Positions 1 to 8,805 of a stretch of 64,000 nucleotides of DNA are shown here, piece by piece. Under the pieces are notes generated by a model. It was not told where the DNA came from, did not search any database, and worked only from the letters and a program-made list of their open reading frames with translations. The stretch lies in contig JAFYSE010000039.1 in assembly GCA_017546665.1 (NCBI GenBank), forward strand, positions 1 to 64,000. Direction: 5' to 3'. Position numbers and translations under genes: made by a program. Position 1 is the stretch's first letter, and each line of letters opens with the position of its first letter. This DNA is from Clostridia bacterium. Lineage in GTDB: Bacteria > Bacillota > Clostridia > Oscillospirales > Acutalibacteraceae.

Positions 1-229
1 AATTCAGGTATTCGAAGGAACAATCATCGCTCGCAAGGGTGCAGGTGTTTCTGAAACATTCACAGTACGTCGTGTATCATACGGTGTAGGTGTTGAAAGA
101 GTATTCCCTGTTAATTCACCAAACGTAGCAAAGGTAGAAACAGTTAGACGCGGTAAGGTTCGCAGAAGCAAACTCTACTATCTTCGTGACAGAGTTGGTA
201 AGGCTGCTAAAGTTAAAGAGCAGATATAA
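1..229 (+). CDS. rplS: 50S ribosomal protein L19 (C-terminal part)
   Basis: The reading frame is open from base 2 to a TAA at 227-229, so only the C-terminal 75 residues are present. The peptide matches the L19 C-terminal half: [10 protein letters not shown], the VERVFP segment, and the basic [14 protein letters not shown] tail. L19 lies at the 30S/50S interface of the large subunit. The 5' part of the gene is outside the window. A strong terminator follows directly. Confidence 0.97.
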   Translation, partial: IQVFEGTIIARKGAGVSETFTVRRVSYGVGVERVFPVNSPNVAKVETVRRGKVRRSKLYYLRDRVGKAAKVKEQI

Positions 230-243
230 TCTAATCGTCAAAA

Positions 244-275
244 CAGAGCAGAGAGAAATCTCTGCTTTTTGTTTA
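244..275 (+). terminator. Intrinsic terminator after rplS
   Basis: A perfect 7-bp stem (248-254 with 259-265) closes a GAAA tetraloop and is followed by a T-run. It sits 15 bases after the rplS stop. Confidence 0.9.
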
Positions 276-278
276 TCC

Positions 279-305
279 GTAGGGGTCGGCGTCCTCGACG
301 ACCCA
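279..305 (+). repeat. GC-rich imperfect palindrome, possibly a dispersed extragenic element
   Basis: GGGTCG at 283-288 is inverted as CGACCC at 299-304, and GTCG/CGAC pairing is possible inside it. The stretch is far richer in G+C than its surroundings and lies between the rplS terminator and prmA. From memory it resembles short dispersed palindromes of clostridial genomes. No second copy is visible in this window, so its repeat nature is inferred. Confidence 0.35.
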
Positions 306-331
306 TTAATAATTAGAAAAGAGGTTATCTT

Positions 332-1255
332 ATGGATTGGACAGAAATTAAAATAGAAATTGATGCCGAGAATATTGACCGTGCAGCAGATATTGCAAGT
401 ATGGCAGTGCCTTACGGTATCTATATTGAAGATTACAGAACACTTGAACAGGAAGCATGGGAGATTGCAAATATCGACCTTATTGACGAAGATTTGCTTG
501 CAAAAGACCGCTCAAAAGGTTGTGTGCATATTTACATTTCACCTGAAGAAAATTATAAGGAAGCAATTTCATTTTTGACAGAAAGATATGAAATTGAAAA
601 AATTCCACATACTATTGAATACAAGGCTTGCCGTAATGAAGATTGGGAAAATAACTGGAAACAGTATTTTAAACCAATGAAAATAGGTGAGAAGCTTCTT
701 ATCCGCCCACTCTGGATTGATGACTATGACGCAGAGGGCAGAGCGGTATTGAGCATTGAGCCGGGTCTTGCTTTCGGTAGCGGTGGACACAATACAACCC
801 GTCTTTGCCTTGAAACACTTGAAAAGCACGTTAAATCAGGTGACAGTATCCTTGACTGTGGCTGTGGTAGTGGTATTTTGTCAGTAGCATCATTACTTAT
901 GGGTGCAGATAATGCAACGGGTGTTGATATTGACAAGCTTGCAGTTAAAACCGCCATTGAAAACGGTAAAGTGAATGGTTTTGAAGCTCCAAAATATAAT
1001 ATTCTTAATGGTAACCTCGTTGATAAGGTAACAGGCACTTTTGACGTTGTTGTTGCAAATATTGTTGCAGATATTATCATTCTTTTCTCATCACAGGTAG
1101 GGGATTTCTTAAAAGATGATGGTGTTTTCATCACATCAGGTATCATTCAGCCTCGTGAAGATGAAGTAACAAAAGCATTCCACGACAACAACTTCGAAAT
1201 TGTTGAAAGATATGAAGATGGCGGATGGCTTTGCTTTGTTTGTAAAAAGAAATAA
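332..1255 (+). CDS. prmA: Ribosomal protein L11 methyltransferase
   Basis: 307 residues, the usual PrmA length. PrmA transfers methyl groups from S-adenosylmethionine to lysines of ribosomal protein L11. The N-terminal third is the L11-recognition domain. The C-terminal Rossmann methyltransferase carries PGLAFGSGGHNTTR (PGxAFGTGxHxTT in the family), the SAM loop LDCGCGSGILS, the acidic GVDID end of strand 2, and VVANIVAD, the counterpart of the family N(I/P)L motif. An AAAGAGG ribosome-binding site precedes the ATG. The next gene starts 9 bases after the stop, so the two are probably co-transcribed. Confidence 0.95.
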   Translation: MDWTEIKIEIDAENIDRAADIASMAVPYGIYIEDYRTLEQEAWEIANIDLIDEDLLAKDRSKGCVHIYISPEENYKEAISFLTERYEIEKIPHTIEYKACRNEDWENNWKQYFKPMKIGEKLLIRPLWIDDYDAEGRAVLSIEPGLAFGSGGHNTTRLCLETLEKHVKSGDSILDCGCGSGILSVASLLMGADNATGVDIDKLAVKTAIENGKVNGFEAPKYNILNGNLVDKVTGTFDVVVANIVADIIILFSSQVGDFLKDDGVFITSGIIQPREDEVTKAFHDNNFEIVERYEDGGWLCFVCKKK

Positions 1256-1264
1256 GGTGAATTT

Positions 1265-1615
1265 ATGCTTTTTATAGAATATCCAAAATGCACAACTTGT
1301 CAGAAAGCAAAAAAGTTTCTCACAGATAATGGTGCAGAATTCAGCAGTCGTCATATTAAAGAAGAAAAACCAACTTTTGATGAATTGAAATTATGGTATG
1401 AAAAAAGTGGATTACCATTAAAGAAATTTTTCAATACAAGTGGGCTTCTGTATAAATCAATGGAATTGAAAAATAAAATACCTGAAATGACAGAAGACGA
1501 GCAATTAAAACTTTTGTCATCTGACGGAATGCTTGTTAAACGACCAATTCTTATTACGAATAATAAAATACTTGTTGGATTTCGTGAAAACGAATGGCTT
1601 GATGTAATAAAATAA
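1265..1615 (+). CDS. ArsC/Spx-family thioredoxin-fold protein
   Basis: 116 residues with the thioredoxin-like ArsC/Spx/YffB fold. It has an N-terminal CxxC (CTTC, about residues 10-13), a middle segment with the LYK/MELKNK pattern typical of this family, and the RPI cis-proline motif (KRPILI) near residue 98, followed by VGFRENEW. Members include arsenate reductases, the regulator Spx and uncharacterised YffB-type reductases. The sequence alone does not separate these. No arsenic genes are nearby, which argues against a dedicated arsenate reductase. It sits 9 bases after prmA and ends at a terminator. Confidence 0.8.
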   Translation: MLFIEYPKCTTCQKAKKFLTDNGAEFSSRHIKEEKPTFDELKLWYEKSGLPLKKFFNTSGLLYKSMELKNKIPEMTEDEQLKLLSSDGMLVKRPILITNNKILVGFRENEWLDVIK

Positions 1616-1621
1616 GATTTT

Positions 1622-1651
1622 ACCGCTTCTTTTGAAGCGGTTTTTCTTTTT
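1622..1651 (+). terminator. Intrinsic terminator
   Basis: An 8-bp stem ACCGCTTC/GAAGCGGT (1622-1629 with 1634-1641) with a TTTT loop, then a long T-rich tail. It ends the prmA/ArsC-like transcript. Confidence 0.9.
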
Positions 1652-1702
1652 GTATTGAAAAAAGAATCAATTTTCAATATAATAAAACAAAGGGGCGATT
1701 TT

Positions 1703-2950
1703 ATGAAAAAGTTGATTTCAATTTTCATTGTTTTTACCTTGATTTTTACTTTGTTTGGTTGTTCGAAAACAGAAGTGAAAAATCTTGATGAATACAATGC
1801 TTCTAATTCAAGAGAGTTGAGCTTGCTAAACGTAATAGACGGTAACATTGTAAACGAAAACGGTGAAAAAATAGTACTTAAAGGCGTTAATTTAGGTAAC
1901 TGGCTTTTGTGGGAAACCTGGATGGGATTTGTGCCTGAATATACGGAAGATTGGGCATATTATGATACTCTTGAAGTGTTGCTTGACAGATTCGGTGAAG
2001 AAAAAACAAATGAAATCGTGAAAACTTTTGAGGATAATTTTGTAACTGAAGAAGATATTGCACAAATTGAAAAACTTGGATTTAATTGTGTTCGTGTACC
2101 TTTCTGGTATCGTAATTTTATGACAGAAGATTTAAAATGGTTCAGTGAAAATCATAATGATAACCCAGGTTTTCAAAAACTTGATTGGCTCATTTCAACC
2201 TGTGAAAAATATGGCATATATGTAATGCTTGATTTACACGGAGCACCCGGCGGACAAAGTAAAAATCATTGTACAGGTAAAGCGGGTCGCAATGAGCTTT
2301 ATGAAAATGAAAATATGTTGAATGCAACAGTTGAACTGTGGTGCACTATTGCAGAACGATACAAGGATAGTAAAACAGTTTGTGCCTATGACCTTTTAAA
2401 TGAGCCACAAAATAATGGCGGATATGATGGCGAGTATTCGTGGGCGGCAGAAAGTGAAGAAGCAGTTTCACGTACAAATGAAGTTTATGATATACTTTAT
2501 AATGCAATTCGTGAAATCGACAAAAATCATATAATCTCATTTGAGGGTATATGGTCAACAACAGTTTTGCCTGACCCTAATGAAAAGGGCTATGAAAATA
2601 TGCTTTATCAGTTACATCTTTACGATAGTGATAAGGGTATGATTAGATATCGTGTAAAAGAGTTAAAAACAGCACGAAAAGACTGGAATGTTGCGGTTGT
2701 GGTCGGCGAGTATAATAATCATGAGTGTGAAGCTTATGCTCAAAAATTATACGCTAAAAATGATATAAGCCGAATCAAGTGGAATTATAAAACTTATAAC
2801 GCAGGAAGTAGTTGGGGTATATTCAATAAAGATGTTGAACGAATTGATATTAAAACCGCTACTTATGAAGAAATACTTAATTTTATCGCAGAAAACACAA
2901 TAACAGAAACTTTTGATTTTAATAAAGAAGAAATGGCAATTCTTAGATAG
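1703..2950 (+). CDS. Glycoside hydrolase family 5 lipoprotein
   Basis: 415 residues. The start at 1703 is chosen because AAAGGGGCG lies just upstream and the protein then opens with a lipoprotein signal peptide ending in LFGC (Cys20). The mature part is a GH5-type TIM barrel: GVNLGNWLLWE on strand 1, GFNCVRVPFW, YVMLDLHGAPGGQ, LLNEP with the predicted acid/base Glu at about residue 234, YQLHLYD, and VVGEYNN with the predicted nucleophile Glu at about residue 336. The pattern resembles cellulase/exo-beta-1,3-glucanase-like GH5 members, but the substrate cannot be fixed. It is likely tethered to the outer membrane face. No terminator separates it from the arabinose operon, which has its own promoter. 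Confidence 0.88.
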   Translation: MKKLISIFIVFTLIFTLFGCSKTEVKNLDEYNASNSRELSLLNVIDGNIVNENGEKIVLKGVNLGNWLLWETWMGFVPEYTEDWAYYDTLEVLLDRFGEEKTNEIVKTFEDNFVTEEDIAQIEKLGFNCVRVPFWYRNFMTEDLKWFSENHNDNPGFQKLDWLISTCEKYGIYVMLDLHGAPGGQSKNHCTGKAGRNELYENENMLNATVELWCTIAERYKDSKTVCAYDLLNEPQNNGGYDGEYSWAAESEEAVSRTNEVYDILYNAIREIDKNHIISFEGIWSTTVLPDPNEKGYENMLYQLHLYDSDKGMIRYRVKELKTARKDWNVAVVVGEYNNHECEAYAQKLYAKNDISRIKWNYKTYNAGSSWGIFNKDVERIDIKTATYEEILNFIAENTITETFDFNKEEMAILR

Positions 2951-2956
2951 TTTTTA

Positions 2957-2985
2957 TTGATTATTGCTCGATTTAATGTTATAAT
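2957..2985 (+). promoter_or_regulatory. Sigma-A-type promoter of the arabinose operon
   Basis: TTGATT at 2957-2962, a 17-bp spacer and TATAAT at 2980-2985. It starts just after the GH5 stop codon and lies about 37 bases before the kinase start. I saw no clear AraR-like operator palindrome. Confidence 0.7.
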
Positions 2986-3021
2986 TTATTAGTTAAATAC
3001 TCATATAAGGAGTTGGAGAAT

Positions 3022-4620
3022 TTGGATATTCAAGCAATCAAAAATACAATTCAAAATGGTAATGCTGTGTTGGGTATTGAAATGGGTTCAACACGTATTA
3101 AAGCCGTTTTAATTGATGAAAAACATAATCCGATTGCGAGTGGCTCTCACGGTTGGGAAAATCGTTTTGAAAATGGTGTCTGGACATATCACCTTGACGA
3201 TGTGTGGACAGGTCTTCAGGATGCTTATAAAAACCTTAAAGCAGATGTGGAAGAAAAATATAGCGTGAAACTTACAAAGTTTAAAGCTATGGGCTTTTCT
3301 GCAATGATGCACGGTTATCTTCCATTCGATAAGGACGGAAACCAGCTTGCAGAATTCAGAACTTGGAGAAATACAATTACTGAACAAGCAGCAACAGAAC
3401 TTACAGAACTCTTTAAATTCAATATCCCACAGCGTTGGAGTATTGCACATCTTTATCAAGCAATTTTGAACGGGGAAGACCACATTCCAAATATCGACTT
3501 TTTAACAACACTTGAAGGCTATGTTCATTGGATGCTCACAGGTGAAAAGGTAATTGGTATCGGTGAAGCAGCGGGTATGTTTCCAATAGATAGCACAAAA
3601 AATTGCTATGATGAAAAAATGGTTGAACAATTCGATGCCCTTGTAAAAGAAAAGGGATGTTCATTCAAATTGCTTGATATTCTTCCAAAGATTTTACTTG
3701 CAGGTGATAATGCGGGTGCTCTTACAAAAGAGGGTGCATTACTTCTCGACCCAACAGGGGAGTTAGAAGCAGGCTGTCCACTTTGTCCTCCTGAGGGTGA
3801 CGCAGGTACAGGTATGGTTGCAACAAATAGTGTTGCAGCAAAAACAGGTAATATCTCTGCGGGTACATCAATTTTCGGTATGATTGTTCTTGATAAAGCA
3901 CTTTCAGATGTTTATACAGAAATTGATATGGTTACAACACCAACAGGTAAGCCTGTTGCAATGGTGCATTGTAATACTTGCACATCCGACCTTGATGCTT
4001 ATGTAAAACTCTTTGCAGAAGTACTTGCTAATAGTGGAGTTGAGGTTAATAAACCTGCACTTTATGATATGCTTTATGCAGAAGCACTTAAAGGTGATGC
4101 AGATTGTAATGGTATCATCAGTTTCAACTACTATTCAGGTGAACCTGTTACAGATACTGCTGAAGGCAGACCACTACTTGTAAGAATGCCAGATACAAAA
4201 TTCAGTCTTGCAAACTTTATGCGTGCTCAACTTTATGGAACAATGGCTACACTTCGTCTTGGTATGAATATTCTTTTTGATAAAGAAAATGTACAGATTG
4301 AAAAGCTTTTAGGTCACGGTGGTCTTTTCAAAACTCCTGTTGTTGGACAAAAACTTATGGCAGGTGCTCTTAACACTCCTGTTGCAGTTATGGAAACTGC
4401 AGGTGAGGGTGGTGCGTGGGGTATCGCACTCCTTGCAGCATATATGGTAAACAAAGCAAATGAACCACTTGAAGAATATCTTGAAAATAAGGTTTTCGCA
4501 GAGTATAAAGCAAGTGTTATTGAGCCTGACAAAGCAGATGTTGATGGTTTCAATGAATATATTAAGAGATATAGTTTGGCAGTTGCAGTAGAAAAGGCTG
4601 CGATTACTAACTTAAAATAA
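3022..4620 (+). CDS. FGGY-family sugar kinase, probable L-ribulokinase
   Basis: About 532 residues. An AAGGAG at 3007-3012 sits 9 bases before the TTG at 3022, which is preferred to the TTG at 3013 that abuts the ribosome-binding site. FGGY features: the N-terminal [15 protein letters not shown] phosphate loop, [19 protein letters not shown] followed by [11 protein letters not shown], and the C-terminal GHGGLFKTP and [17 protein letters not shown] of the ATPase domain. It is not a textbook AraB. Ribulokinase activity (ATP + L-ribulose to L-ribulose 5-phosphate) is inferred from its position directly upstream of araA and araD. The stop is 12 bases before araA. Confidence 0.85.
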   Translation: MDIQAIKNTIQNGNAVLGIEMGSTRIKAVLIDEKHNPIASGSHGWENRFENGVWTYHLDDVWTGLQDAYKNLKADVEEKYSVKLTKFKAMGFSAMMHGYLPFDKDGNQLAEFRTWRNTITEQAATELTELFKFNIPQRWSIAHLYQAILNGEDHIPNIDFLTTLEGYVHWMLTGEKVIGIGEAAGMFPIDSTKNCYDEKMVEQFDALVKEKGCSFKLLDILPKILLAGDNAGALTKEGALLLDPTGELEAGCPLCPPEGDAGTGMVATNSVAAKTGNISAGTSIFGMIVLDKALSDVYTEIDMVTTPTGKPVAMVHCNTCTSDLDAYVKLFAEVLANSGVEVNKPALYDMLYAEALKGDADCNGIISFNYYSGEPVTDTAEGRPLLVRMPDTKFSLANFMRAQLYGTMATLRLGMNILFDKENVQIEKLLGHGGLFKTPVVGQKLMAGALNTPVAVMETAGEGGAWGIALLAAYMVNKANEPLEEYLENKVFAEYKASVIEPDKADVDGFNEYIKRYSLAVAVEKAAITNLK

Positions 4621-4632
4621 GGAGAAATTATT

Positions 4633-6111
4633 ATGAGTCTTAAAAATTATGAATTTTGGTTTGTCGTTGGTAGTCAGTTCCTTTATGGTCCTGAGGTTTT
4701 GGAAACAGTTGCAGCTCGTGCACAGGAAATGGTTGACGAACTTAACGCATCTGGCACACTTCCTTGCAAGATTGTTTATAAAGTAACTGCAAAAACAAAT
4801 AAGGAAATCACAGATGTTGTAAGAGAAGCAAACTATGACAAGAAGTGTGCAGGTATCATTACTTGGTGTCATACATTCAGCCCATCAAAAATGTGGATTA
4901 ACGGCTTTGTAGATTTGCAGAAACCATATTGCCATCTTGCAACACAGTACAATACAGAAATTCCTAACGATGAAATTGATATGGATTTTATGAATCTTAA
5001 TCAGGCTGCTCACGGTGACCGCGAACACGGATTTATTGCTGCAAGACTTCGTATGCCAAGAAAGGTTATTGCAGGTCATTGGACAAAGGACTCTGTTCGC
5101 ACTCGTCTTGGCGATTGGATGCGTTCAGCAGTTGGTGTTGCAGTAAGTAAAGAACTTAAAGTTATGCGTTTTGGCGATAATATGCGTGAAGTTGCTGTTA
5201 CAGAGGGCGATAAGGTAGAAGTTCAGGCAAAACTCGGCTGGCAGGTTAACACTTGGGCAGTTGGTGACCTTGTAAAGGTTATGAATGAAGTAACAGATGC
5301 TGAAATCAATGCTCTCATGGATGTTTATAAGGCAGAATATGATTTTGCAACAGATAATGTTGAGGCTATCCGTTATCAGGCTCGTGAAGAAATCGCTATG
5401 AAGAAAATGCTTGATGCAGAAGGATGTATGGCATTCTCAAATACATTCCAAGACCTTTATGGTATGGAACAACTTCCAGGTCTTGCAAGTCAGCATTTGA
5501 TGGCTCTCGGCTATGGCTACGGTGGTGAAGGTGACTGGAAAGTTGCCGCTATGACTGCTATTATGAAAGCTATGGCAGAAGGTAAAAATGGTGGTACAGG
5601 CTTTATGGAAGACTATACATACCACCTTGTTGAGGGTGAAGAATATAGCCTTGGTGCTCATATGCTTGAAGTTTGCCCATCTATGGCAGCAGACAAACCA
5701 AGAATTGAAACACATCACCTTGGAATTGGTATGAATGAAAAAGACCCTGCTCGTCTTGTTTTTGAGGGCAAAGCAGGTAGTGCTATTGTTGTTTCACTTG
5801 TTGATATGGGCGGAAGACTTCGTCTTATCTGTCAGGATATTGAATGTGTTAAACCTATTATGGAAATGCCAAATCTTCCTGTTGCAAGAGTTATGTGGAG
5901 AGCAATGCCATCGCTTGAAACAGGTATTGAATGCTGGATTACAGCAGGTGGTGCTCATCATACAGTACTTAGTTATGATGTAACAGCAGAACAGATGAAA
6001 GATTGGGCAAATATGATGGACATTGAGTTTGTTCATATCAATAAGGATACAACCGTTGCAGGACTTGAAAAAGACTTATTCCTTGCAGACCTTGCATGGA
6101 AATTAAAGTAA
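4633..6111 (+). CDS. araA: L-arabinose isomerase
   Basis: 492 residues, close to the usual 500. AraA converts L-arabinose to L-ribulose using a divalent metal. Recognisable segments are the WFVVGSQFLYG start, TWCHTFSPSKMWI, GHWTKDSVR, the metal-binding FMEDYTYHL and LGAHMLEVCPS (counterparts of Glu306 and Glu333 in E. coli), THHLGIG, and GGAHHT with the C-terminal His. AAGGAGAA precedes the ATG. It is the second gene of a kinase-araA-araD-ATC-like operon with 12- to 19-base gaps. Confidence 0.97.
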   Translation: MSLKNYEFWFVVGSQFLYGPEVLETVAARAQEMVDELNASGTLPCKIVYKVTAKTNKEITDVVREANYDKKCAGIITWCHTFSPSKMWINGFVDLQKPYCHLATQYNTEIPNDEIDMDFMNLNQAAHGDREHGFIAARLRMPRKVIAGHWTKDSVRTRLGDWMRSAVGVAVSKELKVMRFGDNMREVAVTEGDKVEVQAKLGWQVNTWAVGDLVKVMNEVTDAEINALMDVYKAEYDFATDNVEAIRYQAREEIAMKKMLDAEGCMAFSNTFQDLYGMEQLPGLASQHLMALGYGYGGEGDWKVAAMTAIMKAMAEGKNGGTGFMEDYTYHLVEGEEYSLGAHMLEVCPSMAADKPRIETHHLGIGMNEKDPARLVFEGKAGSAIVVSLVDMGGRLRLICQDIECVKPIMEMPNLPVARVMWRAMPSLETGIECWITAGGAHHTVLSYDVTAEQMKDWANMMDIEFVHINKDTTVAGLEKDLFLADLAWKLK

Positions 6112-6123
6112 GGAGAGTAACCT

Positions 6124-6819
6124 ATGCTTGAAGATTTAAAGAAAAAAGTCTATGAGGCAAATATGCTTTTGCCACATTATAAGCTTATAACTTTTACATG
6201 GGGTAATGTTTCAGGTGTTGACCGTGAAAAAGGATTGATGGTAATTAAACCATCAGGTGTTGAATATGACACAATGAAGCCTGAAGATATGGTTGTTGTT
6301 GACCTTGCAACGGGAAAAAAGGTTGAAGGTGAATTAAATCCATCATCTGATACTGATACTCACGTTGCACTTTACAATGCTTTCCCTAATATTGGTGGTG
6401 TAGTTCATACTCATTCCCGTTGGGCAACAACTTTTGCTCAAGCTGGAAAAGGAATTCCTGCTCTTGGTACAACTCACGCAGACTATTTTTATGGTGAAAT
6501 TCCTTGTACAAGAAAAATGACACCTCGTGAAATCAACGGCAAATATGAACTTGAAACAGGTCTTGTAATTACAGAAACATTTGAAAAAATCAATCCTGAT
6601 GAAATTCCGTCAGTACTTGTTCATAGTCATGGTCCTTTCTCTTGGGGTACTGACCCATTTAATGCAGTTCACAATGCAGTAGTGCTTGAAGAACTTGCAT
6701 TTATGGCTTGGCATAATATTATGATGAATCCTGAAATCAAGCCTATGCAACAAGAACTTCTTGATAAACACTATCTTCGTAAACACGGCAAAAATGCCTA
6801 CTACGGACAAAAGAAATAA
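6124..6819 (+). CDS. araD: L-ribulose-5-phosphate 4-epimerase
   Basis: 231 residues, a class II aldolase/AraD protein. It epimerises L-ribulose 5-phosphate to D-xylulose 5-phosphate, feeding the pentose phosphate route. Visible motifs: TWGNVSG near the N terminus (phosphate binding), [24 protein letters not shown] with two Zn-ligand histidines, [10 protein letters not shown], and [10 protein letters not shown] with the third Zn histidine. AAGGAGAG lies 6 bases before the ATG. It follows araA by 12 bases. Confidence 0.96.
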   Translation: MLEDLKKKVYEANMLLPHYKLITFTWGNVSGVDREKGLMVIKPSGVEYDTMKPEDMVVVDLATGKKVEGELNPSSDTDTHVALYNAFPNIGGVVHTHSRWATTFAQAGKGIPALGTTHADYFYGEIPCTRKMTPREINGKYELETGLVITETFEKINPDEIPSVLVHSHGPFSWGTDPFNAVHNAVVLEELAFMAWHNIMMNPEIKPMQQELLDKHYLRKHGKNAYYGQKK

Positions 6820-6838
6820 ATAAAAAGAAGGCAAAAAA

Positions 6839-7330
6839 ATGAGTAATGTAAAAAATGATGCAAAAATTAAGAATCCATTAATCGTTGCAGTACGTGAGCA
6901 ACTTGAACATCGTGCTTTCTGGCTTTATCTTCTTTGTGACGAAGCAGGAAAACGTGGTCTTGATTGGAAGGATTTCGGTAGCGCAGCTATAAAACGATGC
7001 GGTCTTACACACGGCGAAAATTTGGTGAAAAAAGGTAAAACAGATAGTCTTGTAGGACTTCGTAAAACACTTTTCACAAAACCTGCACAGATGGTTTTTG
7101 AAATGAAAATTCTTGAAAGCACAGATGACAAGCTTTCAATTGATTTCCATTATTGCCCACTTGTAAAAGCATGGCAAAAAGCAGGATGTACTGATGAAGA
7201 AATTGCAACACTTTGCGATATTGCAATGTGTGGCGACCACGGAATAGGTGAGCAGTATGGTGCAGTCCTTGATTTGCCGAAATGCATTGCAAAAGGGGAC
7301 GATATTTGTGCTCTTCGTTACCACAAATAA
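6839..7330 (+). CDS. L-2-amino-thiazoline-4-carboxylate hydrolase-like protein
   Basis: 163 residues, soluble, with no signal peptide. The sequence resembles the ATC-hydrolase Pfam family, with a C-terminal segment FHYCPLVKAWQKAGC, a conserved CDIAMCGDHG, and several Cys/His that could bind metal or a thiol ligand. The biochemical name comes from a Pseudomonas enzyme, and nothing here shows that reaction. The gene is the last member of the arabinose operon, 19 bases after araD and before a strong terminator. It may serve an unknown accessory role there. Confidence 0.6.
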   Translation: MSNVKNDAKIKNPLIVAVREQLEHRAFWLYLLCDEAGKRGLDWKDFGSAAIKRCGLTHGENLVKKGKTDSLVGLRKTLFTKPAQMVFEMKILESTDDKLSIDFHYCPLVKAWQKAGCTDEEIATLCDIAMCGDHGIGEQYGAVLDLPKCIAKGDDICALRYHK

Positions 7331-7342
7331 TACATAAAAAAT

Positions 7343-7375
7343 AAAGGATATTCCAATCAGGAATATCCTTTTTAT
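7343..7375. terminator. Bidirectional terminator
   Basis: A 12-bp perfect stem (7343-7354 with 7360-7371), 5-base loop, and T-runs on both strands. It separates the arabinose operon from the convergent permease gene. Confidence 0.92.
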
Positions 7376-7376
7376 A

Positions 7377-8498
7377 TTATTTAATTATTAACCACAGTCC
7401 TAAATTAAGGAATAAGAATATAATATTCATAATGGTAAAAGTCAGTATGTATTTCCCTGTACTCACTTTTTCCTTAGCAATAAATTTAAAAGAAATAAGA
7501 CTTGCCATTGATGCAATTAAAGTGCCAAGTCCACCAAGATTTACACCAATGAGTAAACTATTGGCATTTTCAGTAAATTTGGAAAGTAGAATTGCAGCAG
7601 GAACATTTGAAAATATCTGGCTTGAAGTAACACCAACTAAAACTTCATTACCATTTACAATGCCTTTTAAGAATTCGCTTATTGGCTCAATTTTACCAAG
7701 GTTACCTATAAAAATGAATAGGCAAACAAATGTGAAAAGCAAACTATAATCAACCTTACTAATAACTTTTTTGTTAGAAATTATTAGGACAGCAAGAGTA
7801 ATTAAAACAGTAATAATATATGGAATTACACGAAAAACAGTCAATATTGAAAGAACAAATAGCAATACATATACTGTAACATGTGGTTTTGAAAAATTAA
7901 ATCTAGTGTTGTTTTTTGCTATATCAATTTTATCTTTTCCAACAAGAAGACAAGAAACAATAATCAATATAAGTGAAAGTGTAGCATAGGGGAGAATGGT
8001 GGTAATAAAATCGCCTATACTCATATTGAATGAAGAAAATAAATATAGATTTTGAGGATTGCCTATGGGGGTTAACATACTACCAAGATTTGCAGCAACA
8101 GTTTCTACTGCCACAATCCAAATAAGTTTGTTCATTTTACCCGAAAGTCTTAATACAGTAATGGTAAATGGCACGAAAGTTATGAGTGCTACATCATTTG
8201 TAATTATCATTGAGGAAAAGAAACAAAGCAAACATAAAAACGATGCAATACCTATAACGCTCTTTACCTTTATAAGCAATTTTTCCGCAACAAACTTGAA
8301 AACACCAAGTTCATTAAGTCCTGTCATTACTGCCATTAGGCAAAAAAGCAAACCAAGTGTACGAAAATCAATGTATTCGAAGTATCCTTTGTTTGGTGTT
8401 ATGAAAAACGCTGAAACAACAGCTAAAACAAAGGATATGATTAGCACAATTTCGTTTTTTAGAAAAGTTTTTACTTTTTCCATATTGCATTCTTTCAT
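7377..8498 (-). CDS. ArsB/NhaD/CitM-type ion or anion permease
   Basis: 373 residues with about ten hydrophobic segments. AGGTGAT lies 6 bases before the ATG at 8498. The motifs TNDVALITFVPF and GSMLTPIGNPQNLYL are the paired re-entrant signatures of the IT superfamily (ArsB/NhaD/SLC13-like). Members move arsenite, Na+/H+ or carboxylates, and the substrate here cannot be assigned. It stands alone on the minus strand and shares a bidirectional terminator with the arabinose operon. Confidence 0.82.
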   Translation of the reverse strand: MKECNMEKVKTFLKNEIVLIISFVLAVVSAFFITPNKGYFEYIDFRTLGLLFCLMAVMTGLNELGVFKFVAEKLLIKVKSVIGIASFLCLLCFFSSMIITNDVALITFVPFTITVLRLSGKMNKLIWIVAVETVAANLGSMLTPIGNPQNLYLFSSFNMSIGDFITTILPYATLSLILIIVSCLLVGKDKIDIAKNNTRFNFSKPHVTVYVLLFVLSILTVFRVIPYIITVLITLAVLIISNKKVISKVDYSLLFTFVCLFIFIGNLGKIEPISEFLKGIVNGNEVLVGVTSSQIFSNVPAAILLSKFTENANSLLIGVNLGGLGTLIASMASLISFKFIAKEKVSTGKYILTFTIMNIIFLFLNLGLWLIIK

Positions 8499-8580
8499 TT
8501 TAATATCACCTAATAGAATATTATATCACCGGAAAATTAAAAATCAATATATGAAGAGATTTGACCGTCTGCTGCAATCA

Positions 8581-8612
8581 AAACAAAAAGAACCCATCCT
8601 GCGATGGATTCC
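8581..8612 (-). terminator. Terminator of tRNA-Ser
   Basis: Read on the minus strand: an 8-bp stem (8103-type pairing of 8591-8598 with 8603-8610, one G-T pair), 4-base loop, then a T-rich tail. It lies 9 bases after the tRNA CCA end. Confidence 0.7.
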
Positions 8613-8620
8613 TTTCTATT

Positions 8621-8712
8621 TGGCGGAGATGAAGAGATTTGAACTCTTGCGCCGCTATTCACGACCTACCGCATTTCGAGTGCGGACCCTTCAACCACTT
8701 GGGTACATCTCC
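8621..8712 (-). tRNA. tRNA-Ser (anticodon CGA)
   Basis: 92 bases including an encoded CCA. The 7-bp acceptor stem pairs GGAGATG with CATCTCC, and the discriminator is G. The anticodon stem CCGCA/TGCGG closes a 7-base loop CTCGAAA, giving anticodon CGA, which reads UCG. A long variable arm, typical of class II serine tRNAs, precedes the AAGAG/CTCTT T-stem with the TTCAAAT loop. Confidence 0.96.
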
Positions 8713-8756
8713 AAATTCACTTAATCATTTTATCAAAACATAATTTTGTTGTCAAT

Positions 8757-8794
8757 AAAAAGCAGTAGGTTTTGTATTCTACCTACTGCTTTTT
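8757..8794. terminator. Terminator after GH43 gene
   Basis: A 10-bp stem AGCAGTAGGT/ACCTACTGCT extended by A-T pairs to 14 bp, with a 10-base loop. A-tract and T-tract flanks make it work in both directions. It follows the GH43 stop on the minus strand. Confidence 0.9.
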
Positions 8795-8805
8795 CAATTT
8801 TGCAT

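Noticed and set aside
2950..3021. AraR operator in the arabinose promoter region
   Set aside because: No palindrome like the ATTTGTAC-type operator is visible.
8059..8724. 221-residue plus-strand frame across the permease gene and tRNA-Ser
   Set aside because: It is the antisense of a recognisable permease and runs through a tRNA; its peptide has no family pattern and no ribosome-binding site.
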